Positions 1-6,693 are shown, counted from the stretch's first letter. The stretch: 9,932 nucleotides of DNA from Spirochaetaceae bacterium (GCA_031257075.1 JAIRPM010000131.1:1-9932), one strand, 5' to 3'. The notes: generated from the letters alone by a model not told the origin. A program made the numbers and translations.

Positions 1-486
1 CCGTTTTCACGAGCGATAGACTATTGGGACATCACTATTAAAAGCGGCAAGAAGTTTTTGATTATATCTAACATAACAAACGCTGTAAATACGGCATATA
101 TTCCGTATTTTAAGGAAAACAAAGTATGGCCGGGTTATAATCGTGTTGATTGGTTTTTAAATCCAAAAAGGCAGCTTGTAGACGCATCAGGTCATTGGTT
201 TACCAATATCCCAATAAAAAACAGACCAAAATACCGCCATCTAAAAATAATTCCGCTAAAAGATATACCCGAAAAATACAAAACTTACGATGACGAAGGA
301 ATGTTATTGGTAGATAATTGTTATATACCAGACAACTATAAAAACCCTTTTGCCATATCCACACGGCCAATATTAAACGGCCTGCTGGAAAAAGGATATA
401 AAATTGTTCAAGACAAAAGGTACACTCCTTATATAAAAGGCAAAGAACGTTTTGCAAGAGTGCCGGTGCAAAAGGCGCAGGGGTAG
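1..486 (+). CDS. EcoRI-family adenine-specific DNA methyltransferase, C-terminal part (5' truncated by window edge)
   Basis: The reading frame is open from base 1 and ends with TAG at 484-486, so about 161 residues are visible and the true start lies outside; the TTG at 58 is only an internal codon. The first codons read P-F-S, which fits the tail of the catalytic motif IV (N-P-P-F) of N6-adenine methyltransferases. What follows matches my memory of the EcoRI methylase family (PF13651): a KKFLIISN strand, FKENKVWPGYN, then HWFTNIPIKNRP, a KYKTYDDEG segment and a basic GKERFARV end. The family transfers a methyl group from S-adenosylmethionine to adenine in a short DNA site, either as part of a restriction-modification system or as a solitary enzyme. 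The target site and any partner nuclease are not visible. The coding region is much richer in A+T than ychF just downstream, which suggests horizontal acquisition. The family call is from motif memory, without a search. Confidence 0.75.
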   Translation, partial: PFSRAIDYWDITIKSGKKFLIISNITNAVNTAYIPYFKENKVWPGYNRVDWFLNPKRQLVDASGHWFTNIPIKNRPKYRHLKIIPLKDIPEKYKTYDDEGMLLVDNCYIPDNYKNPFAISTRPILNGLLEKGYKIVQDKRYTPYIKGKERFARVPVQKAQG

Positions 487-539
487 CTTGCCGGCGGACG
501 GAGCAGCATGCCCCCTGTACTCCCGCGCTCTTTCTCTGC

Positions 540-545
540 TATACT
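540..545 (+). promoter_or_regulatory. Possible -10 element for ychF, leaderless geometry
   Basis: TATACT lies six bases before the ychF ATG at 552, and no Shine-Dalgarno sequence is visible in the preceding bases. A poor -35 match (TGTACT, 516-521) sits 18 bp upstream. If used, transcription would start at or next to the A of ATG, giving a leaderless mRNA. The weak -35 makes this tentative; ychF could instead be read from upstream. Confidence 0.35.
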
Positions 546-551
546 GGCCGT

Positions 552-1670
552 ATGCCGGTTAATTGCGGTATTGTCGGCTTGCCGAATGTGGGTAAATCCA
601 CAATTTTTTCGGCGCTTTCCGGTGCGGATGCGGAAGCGGCAAACTATCCTTTTTGTACAATAAATCCCAATGTCGGCATCGTAAATGTGCCGGACGCGCG
701 TCTCATAAAAATGAGCGGGATTTTTAAGCCTCTGCGGACAATTCCCGCCACAGTGGAATTTGTCGATATTGCCGGACTTGTAAAGGGCGCGGCAAAGGGC
801 GAGGGTTTGGGGAACCAGTTTCTGGCCCACATCCGCGAAGTAGGCATTATAGCGCATGTGGTGCGCTGTTTTGACAATGCAGACATCATCCATGTTGCCA
901 ACAAAATAGACCCGCGCTCGGATATGGAAGTTATCAATATTGAATTGGCGCTTGCCGACCTTGATACCGCTTGCCGCCGGAGGGAGCGCGCTGAACGCGC
1001 CCTTAAATCCGCCGCGGGCAAAAAAGAAGCCGAATCCGTTCTAGCCGTGCTGGACAAAGTACAACCCGCGCTGGAAGACGGGAAAGCGGTGCGCGCGCTT
1101 CGATTAAGCGAGGCGGATGCCGCCCTTGTCGCGGATTGCCACTTTATTACCGCCAAACCGCAGCTCTATGTATGCAATACGGACGAAGCCGGCATAAAGC
1201 AGGCCGCGGCGGGCTTGGCGCACCCGCTTGTCGATGCGGTACGAGAACAGGCGCGCAGCGAAGAGGCGGAATATGTAGTCATCTGCGGGAAATTCGAGGC
1301 GGAATTGGCGGACATTAGCGAGGAAGCGGAAAAGGCTGAATTCCTTGCCGAACTCGGCCTAAAAGAAAGCGGGCTTGCGCGGCTGATACGCGGCGCTTAT
1401 GGGTTGCTTAATTTGTGTACATTTTTTACTGCCGGTAGTGATGAATGCCGCGCATGGACGGTCCGTTCCGGCGCTTCCGCGCCCGAAGCGGCCGGCGTTA
1501 TCCATAGCGACTTTGAAAAAGGCTTTATCAAAGCGGAAGTTTATTCATTTGACGATATTGTTACCTATGGCAGCGAAGCCAAGATTAAAGAAGCCGGCAA
1601 ATACCGGCTGGAGGGCAGGGATTATATAGTTCATGACGGCGATGTTATGTTTTTCAAATTCAACGCCTAG
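552..1670 (+). CDS. ychF: Ribosome-associated ATPase/GTPase YchF (Obg family, OLA1-like)
   Basis: This 372-residue protein is close to the usual YchF length (E. coli about 363). G1 is GLPNVGKST at residues 9-17, the G2 region is NYPFCTI at 31-37, G3 is DIAGL at 72-76 and the family-specific G4 variant is NTDE at 209-212 in place of NKxD. That variant is why YchF/OLA1 proteins bind ATP better than GTP. A charged helical region follows G3 (about 130-180), and the C-terminus (about 285-372) is the TGS domain, ending in the typical YIVHDGDVMFFKFN. YchF proteins bind ribosomes and are linked to stress and redox responses; their exact role is unsettled. The ATG at 552 is chosen because it places the P-loop at the usual distance from the N-terminus, although no ribosome binding site precedes it. 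The gene is GC-rich and appears monocistronic, followed by an inverted repeat. Confidence 0.96.
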   Translation: MPVNCGIVGLPNVGKSTIFSALSGADAEAANYPFCTINPNVGIVNVPDARLIKMSGIFKPLRTIPATVEFVDIAGLVKGAAKGEGLGNQFLAHIREVGIIAHVVRCFDNADIIHVANKIDPRSDMEVINIELALADLDTACRRRERAERALKSAAGKKEAESVLAVLDKVQPALEDGKAVRALRLSEADAALVADCHFITAKPQLYVCNTDEAGIKQAAAGLAHPLVDAVREQARSEEAEYVVICGKFEAELADISEEAEKAEFLAELGLKESGLARLIRGAYGLLNLCTFFTAGSDECRAWTVRSGASAPEAAGVIHSDFEKGFIKAEVYSFDDIVTYGSEAKIKEAGKYRLEGRDYIVHDGDVMFFKFNA

Positions 1671-1751
1671 GGCAACACTGGTTTATTCAACCGCGATTGC
1701 GTCATTCATTAACAATTAAAGAATGGCGCAATCAGTGGTTACTTTCCCTAA
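1668..1751. repeat. Imperfect inverted repeat at the 3' end of ychF (copy A of a repeat family)
   Basis: The core stem pairs GATTGCGTCATTC (1695-1707) with GAATGGCGCAATC (1721-1733): 13 pairs with one G-T wobble and a 13-base A/T loop. Outer arms AACC (1689-1692) and GGTT (1737-1740) extend it. The element starts with TAGGG, which includes the ychF stop codon, and ends with TTCCCTAA. On the opposite strand its right side reads TTAGGGAA, six bases, then CACTGATT; copy B at 4261-4305 has the same two octamers. There is no T-run after the stem, so it is not a standard intrinsic terminator, though it may help to terminate or to stabilise the ychF mRNA. Confidence 0.65.
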
Positions 1752-1788
1752 CTCGATGCTTTGGCAAGTCTTTAATTTTTGATTTTAT

Positions 1789-1817
1789 TTGACTGTTTTC
1801 TTTTTTTTTTGTATATT
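1789..1817 (+). promoter_or_regulatory. Sigma-70-type promoter of the large lipoprotein gene, with a T10 tract in the spacer
   Basis: The -35 TTGACT (1789-1794) and -10 TATATT (1812-1817) are separated by exactly 17 bp. The spacer consists of GTTTTC, ten consecutive T's (1801-1810) and G. Transcription would start near 1824, giving a short leader of about 13 bases that carries GGAG (1827-1830), six bases before the ATG at 1837. The in-frame TTG at 1789 is part of the -35 element and is not a translation start. Confidence 0.75.
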
Positions 1818-1836
1818 GATAGCAATGGAGATTAGT

Positions 1837-4248
1837 ATGAAAAAGCACATAGTTTATTTAGTGATTATTGCATTCGTGGGGAGCGGTTTTTGGGGATGCC
1901 AGGCTCCGGTAGCGCCAAGGCACCAGAACGGCGATGAATTGGAGCCGGAAAACGCGGATGCTCAGGAAGACTATCCTGAAGACGGGATAGAGATTAACGT
2001 AACGCTGAAAGTTGGATCTACTACCAAGATTGTTACGACAAAAAAAGGGATTGCTCTTATTGGAACATTCGGTTTCTCTCAAGGGGGTATTATCAATACC
2101 ACGGTGTGGTACGAGGAAAAAACCAACCCTATTACCACTATTGATGACATCAATCTCATCCCCGACACGGCAGGGCAGGTGTTTATACCGTGGACTGTTA
2201 GCTTCTCTTTTTTGCCCTACGCCAACTCAACGCCGCTAGTAATCTCCAGTAAGGCGGAATTTAGCACAATTGATACCTCGACCTCAAAGATTTATATATT
2301 AGCGGACGATATTACAGGGATAAGTTGGAGCGGCACCGACTCTATACCGGATTTTAAGGGCTGGTTTCATGGGGGCGGCCATACCTTCAAGAATCTGGAA
2401 TTTGGGACAGGACAGGGCCTGAGTGTTGCGCTTTTCAAAAAACTTTCTGGGGACTATGCACGCGTGGAAAATTTCCGCGTTCTTCTGAAAAAGCCTTTGG
2501 TTAAATTAGAAAGTTCTGATTTTATTAGCCCTGTGGTCGCAGAAATAACTGGCGGTAGTAAAGCGGTGATTAAACGTGTTGCCGTGTCAATGGACAACCC
2601 GTCCAGCAGCCTTGAAATGAGTGTAAGAGGCGCCGATAAAACGGCCGCTATTGGCGGTATTGTCGCGAGCATCGCCGGCAGTGCAGAGGTTACTATCAAA
2701 GAATGTGCCGTTTACCTTGCGGTGTCAGCAGATACGGGGTCTTATGTAGTGAACGCGGCTGGTAGTGCCGGCCGTCTCTCCATAGGCGGTATTGTTGGCG
2801 AAATAACCAGCGTAAACCCTGTTACCGTACGGGACAACTACAGCATTGGGCTGGCAAAACTAACGGGACTTACCGCAAAGAACAGTGGCTACGGCTCCGA
2901 TTATCCTAAGTATGGCGGCGGTATTATCGGTTATATAGGCAGCCCTTTAACCAACTCCCCAATAGAGGTGTGCCAAAATTATACCCAGTTTGATATTGAA
3001 ATATCGGGCGGCAGCGATATTGATTCGACGCAACGCCAAAAAGCATTTATTTCTACAGCCGGCATAGTAGGGGGGAAAAATGAAAACCCCGACGGCACCA
3101 ACTCCAACGCAAAGGTGCAAATTTATGCCAACTTTGTTATGACGGAGAATTTAACCTCAGTAAATAGCAACATCAAAGGTGTTCTGTTCCACAATACTGC
3201 AGCAACCAATATCACGGGCTATGCACCCACAAGACCCAATTTCCTTTATGACGGCATAAAACTTACGACCAAAACAGATAGCGACTCGCAGGCGATTAGT
3301 GTAGTGCCCGAAAGTTCGGCTGTTATCACAATAGACGGAAAGCCGCTGCCGGCAAGTTCGTTTATTGAAAAAACATACTATGATACGTATGGCTGGGATT
3401 TTCAGAATACATGGCAAATGGGTTTTATCAACCCGATAAATTATACTATGGCGGATATGAAGAGCCTCCGCACACCAGACACTCTCGTCCACTACGGCGC
3501 GTACCCCTATCCGGTACTGCGCTGGCTGGGGGAATTGCTTCCCGTGCCCATGAATTTCAAATCGATAGCGTATTTGAAATTTGACGCGCAGGGGTTTGAT
3601 AGGGAAGGCTATGATAGATTCGGCTATTACAAGGAAGAACCGTACCTTAACCGCGAAGGTTATGACAAGTACGGCATCTATGGCGGTGTATCTGACGGCA
3701 TTGATTTTTACCTGTACGATGACGACAAAGATCTTGCGGCTCAATGCACCATGCCACCGCCCGGTTTTACCATTCTGGCCGACTATTATAAATCTAACAC
3801 CAACCGGGCCCCAATTTTTGGCGACTGGTCAAGCGACGCAAATAGACAGAACAAAAGATACGATGACCTTGCCGTACCGCGGGACCATGGCCAGATACAG
3901 GACTCGGAACATCCCAAACCGCCCGCCAAGAAAATTCCCTGCCCATGGGTTGACAACAACAAGGACGGCTACCACGATGTGCTTGGATACGACAAATACG
4001 GCTTTAACCAGAGCGGTCTTAATATTTATGGCTACAAGAGAGACGGTTTCCATTCGGAAGGCTATGACTACGGAACGAGCAATCCGCCTGAAGGGCTTAC
4101 GCCTGAAGCCTTTAATGCCAGCCCCTTTAGTAATTGGACAACAGGGCTCGATAAATTTGGCCGCCCCGCCCCATGGGTGGATAGCAACACCAATGGTTTC
4201 AATGACATAAGCGGGGTGGATGAGAATGGCAACACGGGTACCCCCTAA
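1837..4248 (+). CDS. Large surface lipoprotein with GLUG-like repeats and C-terminal glycine-pentad/calcium-motif region
   Basis: The ATG at 1837 follows GGAG at good spacing and gives 803 residues. Residues 1-20 form a lipoprotein signal (MKKH, then a hydrophobic stretch) with the candidate lipidated Cys at 21, followed by an acidic linker. Residues about 190-440 carry repeated strands resembling GLUG/beta-helix repeats: GGIV at 273, GGIVG at 317, GGGIIG at 360 and AGIVGG near 408. GWDFQNTW (519-526) and YPYPVLRW (556-563) are the ending I associate with GLUG proteins. The C-terminal part has glycine every fifth residue (586, 591, 596; then 717, 722, 727, 732, 737, 742) in GYDxx units, and two PWVD modules with D-x-N-x-(D/N)-G-x-x-D spacing (706-714, 782-790), like EF-hand or thrombospondin-3 calcium loops. 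Probably anchored in the outer or inner membrane and facing outward; the ligand is unknown. It is transcribed alone. Confidence 0.85.
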   Translation: MKKHIVYLVIIAFVGSGFWGCQAPVAPRHQNGDELEPENADAQEDYPEDGIEINVTLKVGSTTKIVTTKKGIALIGTFGFSQGGIINTTVWYEEKTNPITTIDDINLIPDTAGQVFIPWTVSFSFLPYANSTPLVISSKAEFSTIDTSTSKIYILADDITGISWSGTDSIPDFKGWFHGGGHTFKNLEFGTGQGLSVALFKKLSGDYARVENFRVLLKKPLVKLESSDFISPVVAEITGGSKAVIKRVAVSMDNPSSSLEMSVRGADKTAAIGGIVASIAGSAEVTIKECAVYLAVSADTGSYVVNAAGSAGRLSIGGIVGEITSVNPVTVRDNYSIGLAKLTGLTAKNSGYGSDYPKYGGGIIGYIGSPLTNSPIEVCQNYTQFDIEISGGSDIDSTQRQKAFISTAGIVGGKNENPDGTNSNAKVQIYANFVMTENLTSVNSNIKGVLFHNTAATNITGYAPTRPNFLYDGIKLTTKTDSDSQAISVVPESSAVITIDGKPLPASSFIEKTYYDTYGWDFQNTWQMGFINPINYTMADMKSLRTPDTLVHYGAYPYPVLRWLGELLPVPMNFKSIAYLKFDAQGFDREGYDRFGYYKEEPYLNREGYDKYGIYGGVSDGIDFYLYDDDKDLAAQCTMPPPGFTILADYYKSNTNRAPIFGDWSSDANRQNKRYDDLAVPRDHGQIQDSEHPKPPAKKIPCPWVDNNKDGYHDVLGYDKYGFNQSGLNIYGYKRDGFHSEGYDYGTSNPPEGLTPEAFNASPFSNWTTGLDKFGRPAPWVDSNTNGFNDISGVDENGNTGTP

Positions 4249-4260
4249 GAAATGTTGTTG

Positions 4261-4305
4261 TTAGGGAAACGCTGATTAACCCAATGCTAATCAGTGCTTC
4301 CCTAA
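4261..4305. repeat. Inverted repeat between convergent genes (copy B of the repeat family)
   Basis: Left arm 4261-4278 and right arm 4288-4305 are 18 bases each and pair with one A-C mismatch and one G-T wobble around a 9-base loop. The ends are TTAGGGAA and TTCCCTAA. The right arm, read on the minus strand, is TTAGGGAA, one base, CACTGATT, the same two octamers as copy A. It starts 12 bases after the stop of the large lipoprotein, and its right arm supplies the last residues and the TGA stop of the minus-strand zinc-knuckle gene. It could act as a bidirectional terminator, but no T-run flanks either side. Confidence 0.75.
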
Positions 4306-4725
4306 ACAATGGGGGCAGCCTTGTACATGGACATGTGATTTTCCCGGGCGTTCAAAAAAGCGGGCAATCAAGTATTCATCTACCGGCAATACCGCGTCGC
4401 AGACGGGGCATTTGCGCTCGCGTTCCCCGCTTAAACAGAATTTACAGCCCAGCATGTGCAAAAGACGGCCGCTTCTTCCGGTAGACGGGAACGCTTTTGT
4501 TTTGACCAGTTCGCCAAATTCAAAACGCGCCGCGCAAAGCGGGCAGGTGCGGGCATTGCCCCGCGTTCCATCGAGCGGGGTATAGGACGGAATATCCGCC
4601 GGCAGGGAAGGCACAGCAGGTTCTTGTTCTTCCACAGCATTCTGCCTGAAAAAACGCAGATACAAAAAGAAGAACACGAGCGCCGCCAAAAAAACGCCCG
4701 CCGCGATGCCGGTAATCATATCCAT
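4291..4725 (-). CDS. Small membrane-anchored protein with two zinc-knuckle modules (hypothetical)
   Basis: With the ATG at 4725 the protein has 144 residues. Residues 4-23 form one hydrophobic membrane segment, followed by basic RFFRQ, which predicts a cytoplasmic C-terminal part, then an acidic, proline-rich linker. The rest is an internal duplication: C61-P-x-C64, H90-x3-C94-x2-C97, and C106-P-x-C109, H133-x3-C137-x2-C140. Each unit has the four cysteines needed to bind one Zn, with a conserved H-x-x-G-C-x-x-C second half. I do not recognise a named family, though similar membrane zinc-ribbon proteins seem to occur in treponemes. An in-frame GTG at 4788 would add 21 residues; both starts have only weak upstream AGG, and the ATG is preferred because it places the membrane segment at the N-terminus. 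The TGA stop lies within the inverted repeat. It diverges from the phosphoesterase gene. Confidence 0.75.
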   Translation of the reverse strand: MDMITGIAAGVFLAALVFFFLYLRFFRQNAVEEQEPAVPSLPADIPSYTPLDGTRGNARTCPLCAARFEFGELVKTKAFPSTGRSGRLLHMLGCKFCLSGERERKCPVCDAVLPVDEYLIARFFERPGKSHVHVQGCPHCLGKH

Positions 4726-4780
4726 AGTAATGAGCCTATCTTGAAATTCTTTTTTTGAGGATAGGGCCTTACGGCCGGTA

Positions 4781-4809
4781 TTGAACACTCACAGCCTGCT
4801 TCTTATCAA
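4781..4809 (+). promoter_or_regulatory. Possible promoter of the metallophosphoesterase gene
   Basis: TTGAAC (4781-4786) and TATCAA (4804-4809) are spaced by 17 bp, each matching four of six consensus bases. Transcription would begin near 4816. AGGAAA (4824-4829) precedes the ATG at 4841, with slightly long spacing. Confidence 0.35.
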
Positions 4810-4840
4810 ATTGTTTATTTTATAGGAAAATCAAATAAGT

Positions 4841-5929
4841 ATGTTTCCCCATGCGGCAGACAAAACGTTTTTTTCGGGCCTTTTAAGCCCTATGTTTAAT
4901 CCCGATGCCATTCTTGATTTGCGCTCTTGCGCAGGGAAGGCGCTTATTATCAGCGACTTGCACATGGGGGATGGCGGTTATGGCGATGACTTAAAGATAA
5001 ACGGCGGCATCCTTCTCGCGATGCTGCGTCAAAAATACCTTCCCGAAAACTGGTATCTTGTACTCAACGGCGACATCGAAGACACCCAGCGCTACACGCC
5101 GGCAAAAATCCGGGCTTACTGGCATGAACTGTACGCTCTTTTTGACAGTTTTGCGCAAAAAAAAATGCTTTTCAAAACAATAGGCAACCATGACCATGCG
5201 CTCATTTTTGAAAAAAACTACCCTTTTCCACTTACCAACGCGGTGCGCATTGAAACGGGTTACAAACCGGTTTATGTGTACCATGGCCATCAATTGTCGC
5301 CGGTATACACCCATTTTAATTCGTTTTTCGGCATTTTGATTCGCTATCTGCTAAGGCCGTTTGGAATTCCTACTATGACCGGCGGAAGAAATCCGCGAAA
5401 GCGTTTTTTTATCGAAAAAGAAGCGTACCGTTTTTCAATTGAAAACGACTGCATATCGGTAATCGCGCATACCCATAGGCCTCTTTTTAAGTCATTGGGG
5501 CGTTTTGAATACATCAAATTTGAAATTGAAAACCATTGCCGCAACTACCCCAAGGCGCACGGCGCGGAAAAAGAAGCGCTCCGCAACGAAGTAACGCAAC
5601 TGCGAAAGGAATTGCACAAATTGAGCAATTCAGAAAGGCGGGACGCGCTGCGCGGCAGCCTCTACGGCGATGAATTGCCGGTACCCTGCCTGTTCAATTC
5701 AGGATGCGCCATCAGCAAAAAAGGTATTAACGCGATTGAATTGGACAGTGAAAATATGGCGCTGGTATACTGGTATGAAGAAGGCCACAGCCGCAAATTT
5801 GTTCAACGCGGCTGGTATCCAAGCGAAGCGCTTGCCGGCACCCCCTACCGCCGGACTGTACTCAACCACGATTCGCTTGAATACATCAACAGCCGCATTG
5901 ATTTGCTTAAAATACCGCTTTTCGGGTAG
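4841..5929 (+). CDS. Calcineurin-like metallophosphoesterase
   Basis: The 362-residue protein has the full set of two-metal phosphoesterase motifs: D39-x-H41 (SDLHMG), G78-D79 in NGDIED, G115-N116-H117-D118, H148-G-H150 and A-H210-T-H212 in place of the usual GHTH. These residues bind two metal ions and the scissile phosphate. An NSGCA segment (286-290) near the C-terminal strands also fits the fold. It is cytoplasmic, with no signal peptide. Residues about 155-200 are an insert with basic and aromatic residues, and 240-270 is a charged, likely coiled-coil stretch absent from minimal members. LpxH (UDP-2,3-diacylglucosamine hydrolase) is a related branch of about 240 residues, but length and inserts differ, so the substrate is left open. 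The ATG at 4841 follows AGGAAA; an internal ATG at 4892 would still keep every motif. The gene converges on a lipoprotein gene. Confidence 0.88.
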   Translation: MFPHAADKTFFSGLLSPMFNPDAILDLRSCAGKALIISDLHMGDGGYGDDLKINGGILLAMLRQKYLPENWYLVLNGDIEDTQRYTPAKIRAYWHELYALFDSFAQKKMLFKTIGNHDHALIFEKNYPFPLTNAVRIETGYKPVYVYHGHQLSPVYTHFNSFFGILIRYLLRPFGIPTMTGGRNPRKRFFIEKEAYRFSIENDCISVIAHTHRPLFKSLGRFEYIKFEIENHCRNYPKAHGAEKEALRNEVTQLRKELHKLSNSERRDALRGSLYGDELPVPCLFNSGCAISKKGINAIELDSENMALVYWYEEGHSRKFVQRGWYPSEALAGTPYRRTVLNHDSLEYINSRIDLLKIPLFG

Positions 5930-5941
5930 CGCCCGGCGCTA
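5927..5941. repeat. Perfect palindrome containing both stop codons of convergent genes
   Basis: TAGCGCC-C-GGCGCTA: each 7-base arm begins with a TAG that is the stop codon of one gene, the phosphoesterase on the plus strand and the lipoprotein on the minus strand. The stem may form part of a bidirectional terminator, but its loop is very small and there is no clear T-run. Confidence 0.5.
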
Positions 5942-6520
5942 ATCTTCTTCATCCTCGTCAGATACGGGAGGGTTATCGCCGTTGTTAAAGGGCATGCCCG
6001 GCAGATTTGAAATGTCTATAGACATTTCCATATCGCCCATAAAGTCTTGGTTGGTAAGGTACAGATAATGCGAACTGGGTTGAAAATAATGCCTGACTTT
6101 TGAAAGATAGCCCAGTGTAACCTCGGTTATCAGGTTGTCAGCCATAACAAAGGCCAGCCAGTACGGACCGCTCGCTGTCCAATAATCCAAATTTGCCTTC
6201 ACTAGTTTACATTCAAATTTGCCGTTTTCTATCCGGCCTGACGCGAAGGCAGTCCTGACCAAATCGGCGGCAGTAACCGAACTCGTCCAGTCTCCCGAAC
6301 CCGGCAATTCAGCAAACAGGGCAAGGATAATGTATTGGTCTTTGTCAATTTCCGAAAGCCGCATTTCACAATCAATCGGATTGCCGTCCTCATCCTCTTC
6401 CGGTACGTCGGTAATAACAACAGTACGCGACAACGAAGCGTCAAAGGTAAACCTGCTCTCCAGAAGGTCGCATGAAGCCAAAAACACGAGAGGCAAACAA
6501 AAAAGAACTTTCGCTTTCAC
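5939..6520 (-). CDS. Small lipoprotein of unknown function
   Basis: This 193-residue protein starts at GTG (6520). Residues 1-16 are a typical lipoprotein signal (MKAK, hydrophobic core, then LAS) and Cys17 is the predicted lipidation site, so the mature protein is membrane-anchored outside the cytoplasm. The rest is strand-rich and acidic, with an aromatic region (YWTASGPYWLAFVM, about residues 112-125) and a strongly acidic end. I recognise no domain; the overall shape is that of a small beta-sandwich surface protein. An in-frame TAG lies four codons upstream of the GTG, so no much longer start is possible. No Shine-Dalgarno sequence precedes it; instead a good promoter places the transcription start at the GTG itself. 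It is transcribed alone and ends nine bases from the phosphoesterase stop. Confidence 0.78.
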   Translation of the reverse strand: MKAKVLFCLPLVFLASCDLLESRFTFDASLSRTVVITDVPEEDEDGNPIDCEMRLSEIDKDQYIILALFAELPGSGDWTSSVTAADLVRTAFASGRIENGKFECKLVKANLDYWTASGPYWLAFVMADNLITEVTLGYLSKVRHYFQPSSHYLYLTNQDFMGDMEMSIDISNLPGMPFNNGDNPPVSDEDEED

Positions 6521-6526
6521 AATAAC

Positions 6527-6555
6527 AATGTACTAAAAAATCTAAAAAAAGTCAA
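6527..6555 (-). promoter_or_regulatory. Promoter of the small lipoprotein gene, predicted leaderless
   Basis: On the minus strand, TTGACT (6550-6555) and TACATT (6527-6532) are spaced by 17 bp. The seventh base after the -10 is position 6520, the G of the GTG start. The spacer is T-rich, with two T6 runs. The architecture copies that of the large lipoprotein promoter at 1789-1817. Confidence 0.6.
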
Positions 6556-6626
6556 AGAGAATTAATGTTTTAATGTGCGGCGCGCAGGCGGCAAAAACCG
6601 CAGATGCTTTTTTGTTTTAGTCAGAT

Positions 6627-6657
6627 ATTGACGTTTTTATCCATTATTGACGTTTTT
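6627..6657 (+). repeat. Tandem direct repeat ATTGACGTTTTT
   Basis: Two identical 12-base copies (6627-6638 and 6646-6657) start 19 bp apart in the region upstream of the permease operon. Each contains TTGACG, which resembles a -35 element, but neither has a good -10 at 17 bp. They might be binding sites of an activator upstream of the promoter at 6665-6693. Confidence 0.45.
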
Positions 6658-6664
6658 TTCTTCA

Positions 6665-6693
6665 TTGCCGGTATCCAGACCGGTTTTTATACT
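6665..6693 (+). promoter_or_regulatory. Probable promoter of the permease operon with an operator-like dyad in the spacer
   Basis: TTGCCG (6665-6670) and TATACT (6688-6693) are spaced by 17 bp; the -10 matches five of six consensus bases. The spacer is largely filled by the dyad GCCGGT-ATCCAG-ACCGGT (6667-6684), a position where a bound repressor would block RNA polymerase. Transcription would start near 6700, leaving a leader of roughly 90 bases. The same dyad followed by five T's could instead form a small terminator. Confidence 0.45.

Noticed and set aside
1789..1836. TTG at 1789 as the start of the large lipoprotein
   Set aside because: It coincides with the -35 element, lies before the expected transcript start, and would put 16 extra residues ahead of a normal lipoprotein signal peptide.
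4274..4293. The TGA ending the zinc-knuckle gene as a selenocysteine codon, given tRNA-Sec in the window
   Set aside because: The next in-frame stop follows only five codons later, the hairpin around the TGA does not have the spacing of a bacterial SECIS element, and the protein already looks complete after its second cysteine unit.
6577..6620. GC-rich stretch with a short GCGG/CCGC hairpin followed by T's as a terminator
   Set aside because: The stem is only four pairs, no plus-strand gene ends before it, and the minus-strand lipoprotein promoter lies just to its left.
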